Shown: positions 7,651-15,303 of the stretch, piece after piece
How positions within the stretch are numbered: position 1 is the stretch's first letter
Layout: every line of letters begins with the position of its first letter
NCBI GenBank assembly: GCA_036258055.1
Contig: DATAEK010000372.1
Coordinates: 1-64,000 of the forward strand
DNA: 64,000 nucleotides
Source: DATAEK01 sp036258055
GTDB lineage: Bacteria; Acidobacteriota; Vicinamibacteria; Vicinamibacterales; 2-12-FULL-66-21
Reading direction: 5' to 3'
The notes under the pieces: generated by a model
What the model was told of the DNA's origin: nothing
Database searches by the model: none
Seen by the model: only the letters and a program-made list of their open reading frames with translations
Translations under genes and position numbers: made by a program

Positions 7651-8422
7651 AGACGCGGCGCTCGCGCGAGTACCCGATCTCGCGAAGTGGGTCGATACGC
7701 GCGGGATGCTGCTCTCCGGTTTCGCCCGCGTCCGTTTCAGTGAGCCGGCGAACCATGACCGCGACGGCTTCGTCGTCATCCTCCCACCGCGTGCGCTAGT
7801 GTCAGCCGTCGGCCGGCCGCCCGCGCCGTTGGTGCTGGATGCTGCCGAAAGCCTTTCGCGCGCGGACGTGCTGTGTCCCATCGACGACGTCAGTCACACG
7901 GCGCGTGCACTGCAGACGTGGCAGGTGAGCTGCGCGATCCTTCACGAGTTGCCCGGCACGATGCCCTGGGAGCACACGACGGATCCCGACACCCGGATCT
8001 TCATGCTGAACGATGCGCCGGCGTTGGCGCACCTGCCCGATGACCTCCAGAGGGAAATCGCAGAAGCGCTGCGCGGCATGCCGCTCGCGCGTTTTGGCGA
8101 CCGGATTCAGCCGGCGGGACCGCTCGACCGTCCGCCGCGTCCGCTGCCCGTCGCCGCAGCGTGGGCGGACGGCGTTCCCGTCTCGTTTTGCTATCCGGTC
8201 GTTCAGAGCGAGAGGTTCTGGGATGTCTCGATTGATACGCTGGAGGAATATCGCGGTCGAGGCCTGGCCGCGCGTGCCGTACGGGCGATGATTCGGCACA
8301 TGCGCCGGACCGGCAAGTCCCCGGTGTGGGGCGCGCTCGACACGAACGCCGCGTCGCTGGCCGTAGGACGGAAACTGGGATTCGTGGAAGTCGGGCGGCT
8401 CGGCGTGTTCACTTCTCGATGA
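7634..8422 (+). CDS. GNAT-family N-acetyltransferase
   Basis: 262 residues from the ATG at 7634, which overlaps the gatA end by 17 bases; ATG at 7706 (MLLSGFARV) is an alternative. The C-terminal third carries the acetyl-CoA pocket of GCN5-related acetyltransferases: WDVSIDTLEEYRGRGLAARAVRAMI (pyrophosphate loop R-G-R-G-L-A) and then DTNAASLAVGRKLGFVEVGR. The N-terminal 150 residues do not match a family I recognise and may determine substrate choice. The substrate is unknown. It is translationally linked to gatCA and converges with surE, overlapping its end by 14 bases. Confidence 0.8.
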   Translation: MPGSAEDAALARVPDLAKWVDTRGMLLSGFARVRFSEPANHDRDGFVVILPPRALVSAVGRPPAPLVLDAAESLSRADVLCPIDDVSHTARALQTWQVSCAILHELPGTMPWEHTTDPDTRIFMLNDAPALAHLPDDLQREIAEALRGMPLARFGDRIQPAGPLDRPPRPLPVAAAWADGVPVSFCYPVVQSERFWDVSIDTLEEYRGRGLAARAVRAMIRHMRRTGKSPVWGALDTNAASLAVGRKLGFVEVGRLGVFTSR

Positions 8423-9263
8423 CCACCGACCGCAAGGCGTCGTACGTCTTTGCATCGAACTCGCCAACTTTGAGGGGCGTCACGGCGGCGTAGCCGTGCT
8501 CGACCGCCCAGACGTCTGTGCCTTCGACGTCTCCCGTCGGCTCGTTCCAGACACTCCAGAAGTATCGCCGCCCCAGCGGTGATTTCTGTTCTTCGAAACG
8601 CTCAACGCCTGTCAACGTGCTCTGGCGTGTGAGCTGAATGCCTCTGATCGCCGCAGCCGTTCCGCGCGGCACATTGACACTGAGGAACGCGCCGCGTTCG
8701 AGCCCCTGCTTCTTCACGAGCTCCGCGACCTGATGCACGATCCGGGCGGCGGGCTGATAGTCGCTCTCCTCCGTCGTCAGCGACGCGCCAATGGCGGGGA
8801 TGCCCATCAACGCCGCTTCGCGGGCCGCCCCGAGCGTTCCCGAGAGATACACCACCATCCCGAGGTTGTAGCCACGATTGATCCCGGACACGACGAGGTC
8901 CGGCTTGCGCGACATCAGAGCGCCGACAGCGACCTTGACGCAGCTGGCCGGCGTCGCGACCGCCGAGTACGCCTGCAGCCCCGGCGCAAGCGTTACGCGA
9001 TCGACGTAGATGGGATCCGCGATCGTGATCGAGTGGCCCTTGCCGCTCTGGTTCTCCGATGGCGCGACTATCGTCACCTCACCGAGATCCTGCAGCGCCT
9101 GCGCAACGGCCAGAATGCCCGGCGCCCGAACACCATCATCGTTGGTCACGAGGATGCTGTACGGCGTCTGAACGGTCTGAGCCTTCGGAGAAATGCTCCA
9201 CGTCGAGAGGCACGTGGCGACCGCCAAGAAAGCGAAGTGGAGGCGGCGAATCTGCGTCGGCAT
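8409..9263 (-). CDS. surE: SurE-family 5'/3'-nucleotidase with predicted signal peptide
   Basis: 284 residues. SurE proteins are divalent-metal nucleoside monophosphate phosphatases. The core motifs are present: ILVTNDDGVRAPGI (metal-binding DD near residues 42-43), VVAPSENQSGKGHSIT-like substrate loop, PDLVVSGINRGYNLG and YLSGTLGAAREAALMGIPAIG. Unlike classical cytoplasmic SurE, which begins directly at the first beta strand, this protein has about 35 extra N-terminal residues. They read basic (RR at 5-6), hydrophobic (FAFLAVATCLST), then a polar region ending in PKAQT, which looks like a Sec signal peptide. A periplasmic nucleotidase is inferred. It converges with the GNAT gene. Confidence 0.88.
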   Translation of the reverse strand: MPTQIRRLHFAFLAVATCLSTWSISPKAQTVQTPYSILVTNDDGVRAPGILAVAQALQDLGEVTIVAPSENQSGKGHSITIADPIYVDRVTLAPGLQAYSAVATPASCVKVAVGALMSRKPDLVVSGINRGYNLGMVVYLSGTLGAAREAALMGIPAIGASLTTEESDYQPAARIVHQVAELVKKQGLERGAFLSVNVPRGTAAAIRGIQLTRQSTLTGVERFEEQKSPLGRRYFWSVWNEPTGDVEGTDVWAVEHGYAAVTPLKVGEFDAKTYDALRSVVIEK

Positions 9264-9404
9264 GGGCCCGAGCGTAGCACGGGCATTTCCCGTCTGTCGC
9301 TGGGGCCCCCTCGACCTGCAGCACTCGCTCCGGCTCGAGGCGCTTCGCTCGCGGCGCTCGCCAGCAGCCTCGGAACCGTACGGAAGGATGAATCGGGCGC
9401 GCGA

Positions 9405-9746
9405 TCAGCGCACGAGCGCGGGCCGGCTGGAGGCGCGCATGATCGCCCAGATGACGGCGCCGACGAGCAGCAGCGGCAAGAGCGGAACCGCGACAATCGC
9501 CGCGATGACGACCGCGGCGACAACCGCGAGGATCGCGAGCACGGGACCCACGATGAGGAACATCAGCCCGGCGAGAAGGAGCTTGAGCAGCAGGAACGGA
9601 AGGATCAGAAGGGCCAGCAGCAGCCGGAACGGCAACAGCACGATCCACAGGACCGCTCTGAACACGACGGCAACCACCGATAGCAATGCGAAAACGCTCA
9701 GCAGCGCGGCCCCGATGAAGACCAAGACAAACAGCTCGATCATCAC
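9405..9746 (-). CDS. hydrophobic membrane protein of unknown function
   Basis: 113 residues, almost entirely hydrophobic, with three to four predicted membrane segments: the N-terminal 30 residues, an LLPFRLLLALLILPFLLLKLLLAGLMF-like region in the middle, and a C-terminal segment ending AIMRASSRPALVR. I do not recognise a family. It lies 29 bp downstream of another small membrane protein and the rpoZ gene on the same strand, so it may be the last gene of that unit. The 141 bp between it and surE hold nothing I can identify. Confidence 0.55.
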   Translation of the reverse strand: MMIELFVLVFIGAALLSVFALLSVVAVVFRAVLWIVLLPFRLLLALLILPFLLLKLLLAGLMFLIVGPVLAILAVVAAVVIAAIVAVPLLPLLLVGAVIWAIMRASSRPALVR

Positions 9747-9775
9747 AGGCTCCCTGGCAGCTCGGGATGAGCCGC

Positions 9776-10051
9776 CTATGCTGACTTACGGGCCTTGGAT
9801 TCGAGAAGTTCCGGAGTGCTCAACTGATCGGTGACGCCGCGCGGCGCGGTCGGGGCGAAGTACGACTGCTGACGGCCGAGCGCCTCGTCGAGGCTGCGGA
9901 CGACGCGCGAGTGCCGTCCACTCTTCCGCAGCTTGGGAAGATTGAAGACGATGCAGAAACCGACGAAGAGGATGAGGAGAACCGCGGAGCTGAGCACGAG
10001 ACCTTGCAGCGTTCCCAGCGCGCCTGACAGGAAACCGGGCGCAGCGCTCAT
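9776..10051 (-). CDS. small single-pass membrane protein of unknown function
   Basis: 91 residues with one hydrophobic segment (residues about 17-38, VLSSAVLLILFVGFCIVF), followed by a basic stretch (KLRKSGRHSR) and a polar tail. The start codon shares one base with the rpoZ stop (TGATG), so translation is probably coupled to rpoZ. The family is not recognised. Orientation by the positive-inside rule would put the tail in the cytoplasm. Confidence 0.6.
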   Translation of the reverse strand: MSAAPGFLSGALGTLQGLVLSSAVLLILFVGFCIVFNLPKLRKSGRHSRVVRSLDEALGRQQSYFAPTAPRGVTDQLSTPELLESKARKSA

Positions 10052-10326
10052 CAGGTCCGCGGTCCCTTCCCGGCCAGCTCCTCCGGCGTGGGCAGCGTGT
10101 AGTGAACCAGGCCCGTCCGCACTTCTTCCATCGCGACGCGTTCGAGCTTGTGCGGGCCCACCGTAGGCAACGGCCGATCGAGACGGGCCAGAGCGCCGCG
10201 CCGAAGCTGTTTCGCTCGCTGCGCGGCGACGTCGACGAACAGAAAGCGGCTGGTGATCGGAGCCGCCGGCTGCTGGGGCGCCTCGGAGCCGCTTTCCTGA
10301 TCCTCGGGGTCAACTGTCTGTGGCAT
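10051..10326 (-). CDS. rpoZ: DNA-directed RNA polymerase subunit omega
   Basis: 91 residues. Omega binds the beta-prime subunit and aids RNA polymerase assembly. The conserved pattern SRFLFVDVAAQRAKQLRRGA (residues about 26-45), a short basic spacer and then KLERVAMEEVRTGLVHYTLP matches the omega family, including the A-M-E-E-V motif. ATG at 10326 gives a short acidic leader before the core; a longer frame runs upstream but crosses the hsp20 gene and has no homology. In many genomes rpoZ follows gmk; here it stands before two small membrane proteins and 23 bp after an hsp20 gene. Confidence 0.88.
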   Translation of the reverse strand: MPQTVDPEDQESGSEAPQQPAAPITSRFLFVDVAAQRAKQLRRGALARLDRPLPTVGPHKLERVAMEEVRTGLVHYTLPTPEELAGKGPRT

Positions 10327-10349
10327 GGTCCCCACAAAAATAGCTGAAA

Positions 10350-10808
10350 TCAGCCGCCGACTTCCACCTGGATCTGCCGGGGCCGCGCTTCGTCCCGAAG
10401 CGGCAGCGTGATCGTGAGGATGCCGTCGCGATACTCCGCCTTGACCCGCTGGGGATCCACGGTGTTCGGCAGCGTGAAGGAACGCGAGAACGCGCCGTAG
10501 GCCCGCTCCACCCGGTGGTACTGCTGCTCGGTCACCTCCGGGTCGCGCCGCCGCTCGCCGCGAACGGTCAACGTGTTGCTCTCGACCGTGAGGTCGATGT
10601 CTTCGCGTTTCAACCCGGGGAGCTCGGCCTTGAGGATTATTTCCCGGCTCGCGCTCTCGTAGATGTCGACCGACGGCGTCCACGCCCCTCCGCTCGTGAC
10701 GTCGTCATGCCCGCGATCGTAGGGCCCGGACCACCCTCGCCACATGCGATTCATGCGGTCCTGCATCGACGCGAGCTCGCGCATCATGTCCCAGGAACTG
10801 TTCGCCAT
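10350..10808 (-). CDS. Hsp20/alpha-crystallin small heat shock protein
   Basis: 152 residues. Small heat shock proteins form oligomers that hold unfolding proteins. The alpha-crystallin domain spans about residues 44-150: PSVDIYESASREIILKAELP, then LTVESNTLTVRGERR, the GAFSRSFTLP arm and the YRDGILTITLP strand. The C-terminal IXI/V motif is present as IQV. The N-terminal arm (MWRGWSGPYDRGHDD) is short. It is the second of two hsp20 genes in tandem and is separated from the first by a strong terminator-like hairpin, so its expression may be lower or separately controlled. Confidence 0.93.
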   Translation of the reverse strand: MANSSWDMMRELASMQDRMNRMWRGWSGPYDRGHDDVTSGGAWTPSVDIYESASREIILKAELPGLKREDIDLTVESNTLTVRGERRRDPEVTEQQYHRVERAYGAFSRSFTLPNTVDPQRVKAEYRDGILTITLPLRDEARPRQIQVEVGG

Positions 10809-10824
10809 ACGTCACCCTCACTCT

Positions 10825-10855
10825 GAAAAACAACGGGCCGGCGAGTGCCGGCCCG
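10825..10855 (-). terminator. intrinsic terminator or attenuator between two hsp20 genes
   Basis: On the minus strand a perfect 9-bp stem (CGGGCCGGC, loop ACTC, GCCGGCCCG) is followed by TTGTTTTTC. This is a textbook intrinsic terminator. It lies 20 bp after the stop of the upstream hsp20 gene and 17 bp before the start of the downstream one, so it should limit read-through into the second gene and rpoZ. Confidence 0.85.
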
Positions 10856-10874
10856 GATTCTCCACGCGATACGG

Positions 10875-11309
10875 TCAGTCCAGCTTGACGGCGATCTGTT
10901 TGGGTTTCGCATCCTCACGCTGCGGGAGCCGAATCGTCAGCAAGCCTTCCTTGTAGGACGCCTGCACGCGTCCGGCATCGACAGTCGTCGGAAGTGTGAA
11001 TGACCGCGAGAAGGTGCCGTGGAACCGCTCCTTGCGATGGAAGCCATCCTTGGCCACCGACTCGTCCAGCTTGCGCTCACCCGCGAGCGTCAGGACGTTC
11101 TTGTCGATGGTGACGCTAATGTCCTCGCGCCTGACGTCGGGCAGTTCCGCCTTGATGACCATCTCCCCGTCTGCTGCCTGATAGATGTCCACGGCTGGCA
11201 CCCAGCCACGGCTGAAGGCCTCCCCGTAGAAGTCCGTGAACATGCGATTGAGTCGATCGATTTCCATGCCGGCCAGTTCCCGGGCCGGACTCCAGCGAAC
11301 CAAAGCCAT
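10875..11309 (-). CDS. Hsp20/alpha-crystallin small heat shock protein
   Basis: 144 residues. The alpha-crystallin domain begins near residue 38 (VPAVDIYQAADGEMVIKAELPDV) and continues through ISVTIDKNVLTLAGERK, the GTFSRSFTLP strand and YKEGLLTIRLP, ending with the IXI/V motif IAV. It is clearly paralogous to the gene at 10350. A strong ribosome site (GGAGG) precedes the ATG at 11309. Upstream lie a stable hairpin in the leader and an excellent sigma-70 type promoter, and downstream a terminator, so this gene can form its own transcription unit. Confidence 0.95.
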   Translation of the reverse strand: MALVRWSPARELAGMEIDRLNRMFTDFYGEAFSRGWVPAVDIYQAADGEMVIKAELPDVRREDISVTIDKNVLTLAGERKLDESVAKDGFHRKERFHGTFSRSFTLPTTVDAGRVQASYKEGLLTIRLPQREDAKPKQIAVKLD

Positions 11310-11337
11310 CGTATTTAACCTCCTGCTTCCTATCTCA

Positions 11338-11360
11338 AAAGGACCTTCCGCAGGCCCTTT
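11338..11360 (-). promoter_or_regulatory. stem-loop in the hsp20 5' leader
   Basis: On the minus strand AAAGGGCC pairs with GGTCCTTT (8 bp, one G-U pair) around a 7-nt loop, TGCGGAA. The stem lies between the predicted promoter and the ribosome site of hsp20. It does not cover the GGAGG itself, so a direct ROSE-like thermometer is not evident; transcript stability or a protein site are other possibilities. Confidence 0.5.
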
Positions 11361-11375
11361 GGAATCACAGAAATA

Positions 11376-11404
11376 ACTATACGAATGGCATTAGTTGATG
11401 TCAA
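11376..11404 (-). promoter_or_regulatory. sigma-70-type promoter of hsp20
   Basis: On the minus strand TTGACA (11404-11399), a 17-bp spacer and TATAGT (11381-11376) form a near-consensus housekeeping promoter. The expected start of transcription is near 11369, giving a leader of about 60 nt. No sigma-32 consensus or CIRCE element is visible here. Confidence 0.8.
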
Positions 11405-11428
11405 GCATGTTTTATGCGTCTACTACAC

Positions 11429-12283
11429 TCATATTTGGTGCATCGGACCGGCGTCCGTCACTATCGTGCTGACCAGTTCCCTCGGGATGGCTTCGAAGTA
11501 GGAATTGCAGACGAGCACGCCGGGATGGGTTCCGGCCCATACTTCCGCCGCATCCGCCTCCTTCAGAGACAGGCTGTTGAATTCCGACGCGCCGAGGATC
11601 TTCTCGCGGCCCGCCAGCACGTAAACGGGAACGCCAGCCGAGCCCGCCAGCGCGCACAGCGCGGCCGTCCCCACTTTATTGATGAACGAGGACGGGCCGA
11701 TGGCGTCGGCACCGACAATCAGGGCATCTGCTCCCGGGACCGCCCGCGAAATCCCAGCGTCGGTATGGAGCTCGATCGAAACCCCGCCATCCGCCAGCCT
11801 GATTGCCATCGCGCGACCCTCGAGTCGAGGTCTGGCCTCGGCACAACTCACGGTGATCGATGCCCGGCTGGCGAGAGAACGGATCGTCGCTTCCACCGCG
11901 CTACTGGCCGAGCAAGTGACGAGGCGCATCGGAAGGGTCCTCACGTCCGATCCGTGGCGACGCAGCAGCAACAGCTCCGACGCGTGGCGCGCGATGAGCT
12001 GCGGGGCGCGCGCGATTCGCTGCATCAGCCGATCGAGATCGGCTGCAGGGTCTGTCGACGTCCTGACCAGGTGAAAAGCGGTCCGCAGCCCTGCCATCGA
12101 CGGCTGTGCCCGACAGAGATCGCCAGCGAGCGCCTCGAGCGTTGCCTGCGGTTCGACGGCTGCTTCTCGAAGGAGGGCAAGAGCCCGAGTCAGGAGCGCG
12201 GTGGCGCCCGATATCGAGTCATCGCCGATCTCTCGAATCCGTGTCTGCCACTCCCCGCGCATGCGTCCGTCGCTTCGGGACAT
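11429..12283 (-). CDS. eIF2B alpha/beta/delta-like protein (sugar-phosphate isomerase family)
   Basis: 284 residues. It belongs to the family that includes eIF2B regulatory subunits, methylthioribose-1-phosphate isomerase and ribose-1,5-bisphosphate isomerase. Diagnostic segments are EARPRLEGRAMA (phosphate-binding), PGADALIVGADAI with the family Asp, NKVGTAALCALAGSAGVPVYVLAG, and the C-terminal CNSYFEAIPRELVSTIVTD. The N-terminal helical half (ISGATALLTRALALL) is also typical. It lacks the exact CARPxxQGA of MtnA, so its substrate is open. It sits alone among three hsp20 genes and is divergent from the third one (62 bp between starts). The N-terminal start could also be a later Met (MRGEW). 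Confidence 0.8.
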   Translation of the reverse strand: MSRSDGRMRGEWQTRIREIGDDSISGATALLTRALALLREAAVEPQATLEALAGDLCRAQPSMAGLRTAFHLVRTSTDPAADLDRLMQRIARAPQLIARHASELLLLRRHGSDVRTLPMRLVTCSASSAVEATIRSLASRASITVSCAEARPRLEGRAMAIRLADGGVSIELHTDAGISRAVPGADALIVGADAIGPSSFINKVGTAALCALAGSAGVPVYVLAGREKILGASEFNSLSLKEADAAEVWAGTHPGVLVCNSYFEAIPRELVSTIVTDAGPMHQI

Positions 12284-12344
12284 GCTTCAACTATCACTCA
12301 CCGGTAGAACCGCGGCTCCGGCTCCGGGGTAGAATACGCTTGCT

Positions 12345-12776
12345 GTGGCGCACCTTTTCCTCGAACACCCCACGTCGTCCCACGACATCCGCCGCCTCTT
12401 CCATTGGATTAACGATGACGCGCCAGGGGGAGCGGGAGACTGCACTCCGCCCATGGACGTCCTGGAGACCGCCGACACTATTGAAGTCATCCTCGACGTG
12501 CCGGGAGCGCTCGAATCGTCGCTGAAAGTCGCGTTCAGCCAGAACCTGCTCCTCATCAGCGGTGAGAAGCGTCCTGCACGATGCGGGCACGATCACGCGG
12601 CGTTTCATCTGGCCGAGCGCAGCTTCGGCAAGTTCGCGCGGGGCGTACGCCTGACCGGGGCCTTCGACGCGAGCCGTGCCACGGCAATCCTGCGTTCAGG
12701 CGAGCTTCGCGTGATTCTTCCGCGAATCGACGAGCGGCGCGGCTCTGAGCGTGTCATCGCCGTGACCGTCGAATAG
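12345..12776 (+). CDS. divergent Hsp20/alpha-crystallin family protein
   Basis: 143 residues from GTG at 12345. The alpha-crystallin domain is recognisable but diverged: PPMDVLETADTIEVILDVPGA, LKVAFSQNLLLISGEKR, FGKFARGVRL in place of the usual F-S-R-x-F-x-LP, and GELRVILPRI in place of G-V-L-x-I-x-LP. The C-terminal IXI/V motif is IAV. It is unlike the two tandem hsp20 paralogues at 10.3-11.3 kb. It is followed after 11 bp by the YmdB-like gene, so it may head the long operon running to nadK. Confidence 0.85.
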   Translation: MAHLFLEHPTSSHDIRRLFHWINDDAPGGAGDCTPPMDVLETADTIEVILDVPGALESSLKVAFSQNLLLISGEKRPARCGHDHAAFHLAERSFGKFARGVRLTGAFDASRATAILRSGELRVILPRIDERRGSERVIAVTVE

Positions 12777-12787
12777 ACGTTCCCTCG

Positions 12788-13615
12788 ATGCGCATCCTCT
12801 TCGTCGGCGATATCTTCGGGAAGCCAGGCCGTGAGATCGCCCGGCGCGCGATTCCGGCGCTGATCGAGCAGCGGGCCATCGACTTCGTGATTGCCAACGT
12901 CGAGAACTCGGCGGCCGGCTTCGGCGTCACCGGCGATATCGCCGATGTGATTCTGAGCTACGGCGTCGACGCGATGACGTCCGGCAATCACGTCTGGGAT
13001 AAGAAGGAAGTCCTCGAATACATTCCACGCCAGCCTCGGCTTCTTCGTCCGGCGAACTTCCCCGCCGGCGTTCCGGGACGTGGGAGCTATCTTGGACGGA
13101 CACGCACCGGCGACCCTGTCGGCGTCGTGAATGTGATGGGCCGTGTCTTCATGGCGCCGCTCGACGATCCGTTCGCCGTGGCGCTGCGCGAGATCGAAGC
13201 GCTCCGGGCGAAGACGCGCGTCATCTTCGTGGACTTTCACGCGGAAGCCACGTCGGAGAAGATCGCCATGGGCTGGCATCTCGACGGAAAGGCCACCGCC
13301 GTCGTCGGCACGCACACGCACGTGCAGACCGCCGATGATCGGATCCTCCCCAAGGGAACGGCGTATCTCACCGATACCGGCATGACCGGGCCGTTCGACA
13401 GCATCATTGGCGTGACCATCGACGCCGCACTCGGTCGATTCGTCAGCGGCATGCCCGCGAAGTTCGATGCGGCTTCCGGTCCTGGACGGCTGAACGCGGT
13501 GATCGTCACCGCCGATCCCGCAACCGGACGCGCAACCGCGATCGAGCGGTTGAACATGAGCGCGAGCGAGGTCGAGGCGATGGCGGAGGCTCCTGCCACG
13601 CCGACGCGAGGCTGA
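12788..13615 (+). CDS. YmdB/TIGR00282-family metallophosphoesterase
   Basis: 275 residues. YmdB-type enzymes are binuclear-metal phosphodiesterases; the Bacillus enzyme hydrolyses 2',3'-cyclic nucleotides and affects biofilm and motility. All metal motifs are present: LFVGDIFGKPGR at the N-terminus, ANVENSAAGFG, TSGNHVWDKKE, VDFHAEATSEK and GTHTHVQTADD. Length is normal. It lies directly before xseA (7 bp) and probably shares its transcript, an arrangement that suggests RNA and DNA nuclease functions are expressed together. Confidence 0.92.
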   Translation: MRILFVGDIFGKPGREIARRAIPALIEQRAIDFVIANVENSAAGFGVTGDIADVILSYGVDAMTSGNHVWDKKEVLEYIPRQPRLLRPANFPAGVPGRGSYLGRTRTGDPVGVVNVMGRVFMAPLDDPFAVALREIEALRAKTRVIFVDFHAEATSEKIAMGWHLDGKATAVVGTHTHVQTADDRILPKGTAYLTDTGMTGPFDSIIGVTIDAALGRFVSGMPAKFDAASGPGRLNAVIVTADPATGRATAIERLNMSASEVEAMAEAPATPTRG

Positions 13616-13622
13616 TCTGATC

Positions 13623-15026
13623 ATGTCGGACCTCTTCTCTCAGCCCTTCGAAGAAGAAGAGGAACGGCCGCCTGCCGGGCTCGAGCGCCGCGTGCTCAGC
13701 GTCTCCGAGCTGACCGCGTCGATTCGTGCGGTGATCGAATCGAGCTTCGGCGATGTGTGGGTCGAGGGTGAGATCTCGAACTGCCGAATCTGGCACACGG
13801 GGCACGCGTACTTCACGCTGAAGGACTCGGGCGCGCAGATCAAAGCGGTACTCTTCCGTGGCGCGTCGCGCTACCTCAAGTTCAACCTCGAAGACGGTCT
13901 GCACGTCATCGCGCGCGGCAAGCTCGGAATCTACGAGCCCAAAGGTGAGTATCAGCTCGTTTGCGAGCATCTCCAGCCAAAAGGGCTCGGATCGCTGCAA
14001 CTCGCGTTCGAGCAGCTGAAGAAGAAGCTCAAAGCCGAAGGCCTGTTCGATCCCGCGCGCAAGCGAGCGCTGCCGGCGCTTCCTCGCATCATCGGGATCG
14101 TGACCTCGCTCGATGGCGCCGCGCTGCGGGACATCATCAAGGTGTTGCGCCGGCGCCATCCGAACGCCCACCTGCTGATCCGTCCTGCGCGCGTTCAGGG
14201 CGAGGCCGCTGCGGACGACCTCGCCAAGAGTCTCCGCGCGATCGGTCGCGTCGCCGGCGTCGACGTGGTGATCCTGACTCGGGGCGGCGGGTCTGTGGAA
14301 GACCTCTGGTCCTTCAACGAGGAAGTGGTGGCGAGGGCCATCGCGGCCTGCCCCGTTCCCGTGATTTCAGCGGTCGGACACGAAGTGGACGTCACGATCG
14401 CGGACTTCGTGGCCGACGTGCGCGCCCCCACACCGTCAGCGGCAGCCGAATTCGTGATCGCCGCCAAGGAAGAGTTCTGCGCGCGAATCGATCGGCTGAC
14501 ACATCGGCTCACCGCGGCGGCAGCCGCAATCGTCCAACGCCGCCGGACCCACGTGCACGCGTTGTCCAGCCGTCGCGGGCTCGCGGGCTGGCCTGCACGC
14601 GTGGCGCTGAATGGACGCCATGCGGCAGAGCTGACGTTCCAGCTGCGGCGATCGATCGCCGAGGCGATTCGGCGCCGCGATCGGATGTGGCGAACCCTGA
14701 ATCAGCGGCTCGAAGCGCACGACCTGCGCCGTCGTCTCGCGACGATTCACGGACGCTTGAACGCCGCCGACAGCCGATTGCAGGCCGCCGTCCTTCGCCG
14801 TCGGGAACGCGCGCAGGCGTCCGCCGCGGCGCTTGCCGGACGGCTGGAGACGCTCAGCCCGCTCGGCGTCCTCGCCCGAGGATACGCGTTGTGCTGGAAC
14901 GAAGATCGGACGGCCGTGCTGCGTCGCGCGGCGTCGATCGCCCCAGGCGACCGCGTCCGGGTCACGCTGCACGAAGGGGAACTTGCCTGCGAAGTCAGGG
15001 AGGTCGTCGAAGACGATGACCGCTGA
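13623..15026 (+). CDS. xseA: Exodeoxyribonuclease VII large subunit
   Basis: 467 residues. XseA carries the active site of exonuclease VII, which degrades single-stranded DNA in both directions. The N-terminal OB-fold (residues 20-115) has the family phrase VWVEGEISNCRIWHTGHAYFTLKD. The catalytic domain follows with IGIVTSLDGAALRDIIKVLRRR, LTRGGGSVEDLWSFNEE and VISAVGHEVDVTIADFVADVRAPTPSAAAE. A long coiled-coil (300-420) and a short C-terminal beta tail (LARGYALCWNED) complete it. It is followed 22 bp later by xseB, as expected for a two-subunit enzyme. Confidence 0.97.
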   Translation: MSDLFSQPFEEEEERPPAGLERRVLSVSELTASIRAVIESSFGDVWVEGEISNCRIWHTGHAYFTLKDSGAQIKAVLFRGASRYLKFNLEDGLHVIARGKLGIYEPKGEYQLVCEHLQPKGLGSLQLAFEQLKKKLKAEGLFDPARKRALPALPRIIGIVTSLDGAALRDIIKVLRRRHPNAHLLIRPARVQGEAAADDLAKSLRAIGRVAGVDVVILTRGGGSVEDLWSFNEEVVARAIAACPVPVISAVGHEVDVTIADFVADVRAPTPSAAAEFVIAAKEEFCARIDRLTHRLTAAAAAIVQRRRTHVHALSSRRGLAGWPARVALNGRHAAELTFQLRRSIAEAIRRRDRMWRTLNQRLEAHDLRRRLATIHGRLNAADSRLQAAVLRRRERAQASAAALAGRLETLSPLGVLARGYALCWNEDRTAVLRRAASIAPGDRVRVTLHEGELACEVREVVEDDDR

Positions 15027-15048
15027 CGCGCCACGAGAGAATCGAACC

Positions 15049-15303
15049 ATGGATCCCACCATCAAAGATTTCGAATCCGCCATCGCCGAGCTCGAATCGA
15101 TCGTGAAGACGCTCGAAGAGGGTGACCTCGCTCTCGAGAAATCACTCGAACTCTTCGAGCGCGGCGTGCAGCTCTCGCGGTTCTGTCACTCGAAGCTCGA
15201 GGCGGCGGAACGCCGCATCGAGATCCTGAATGATCGCGGCGAAGTCCGAGCAGCGCCGGCGGGACTTGGCCTGGACAACGCTGGAGGGACGGGTCAGCGG
15301 TGA
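15049..15303 (+). CDS. xseB: Exodeoxyribonuclease VII small subunit
   Basis: 84 residues, the usual size. XseB is a helical hairpin that wraps the coiled coil of XseA. The family pattern is present: FESAIAELESIVKTLEEGDLALEKSLELFERGVQLSRFCHSKLEAAERRIEIL. ATG at 15049 starts right before this motif. The stop overlaps the GTG start of ispA (GTGA), so translation is coupled; xseB-ispA pairs are common in bacteria. Confidence 0.95.
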   Translation: MDPTIKDFESAIAELESIVKTLEEGDLALEKSLELFERGVQLSRFCHSKLEAAERRIEILNDRGEVRAAPAGLGLDNAGGTGQR

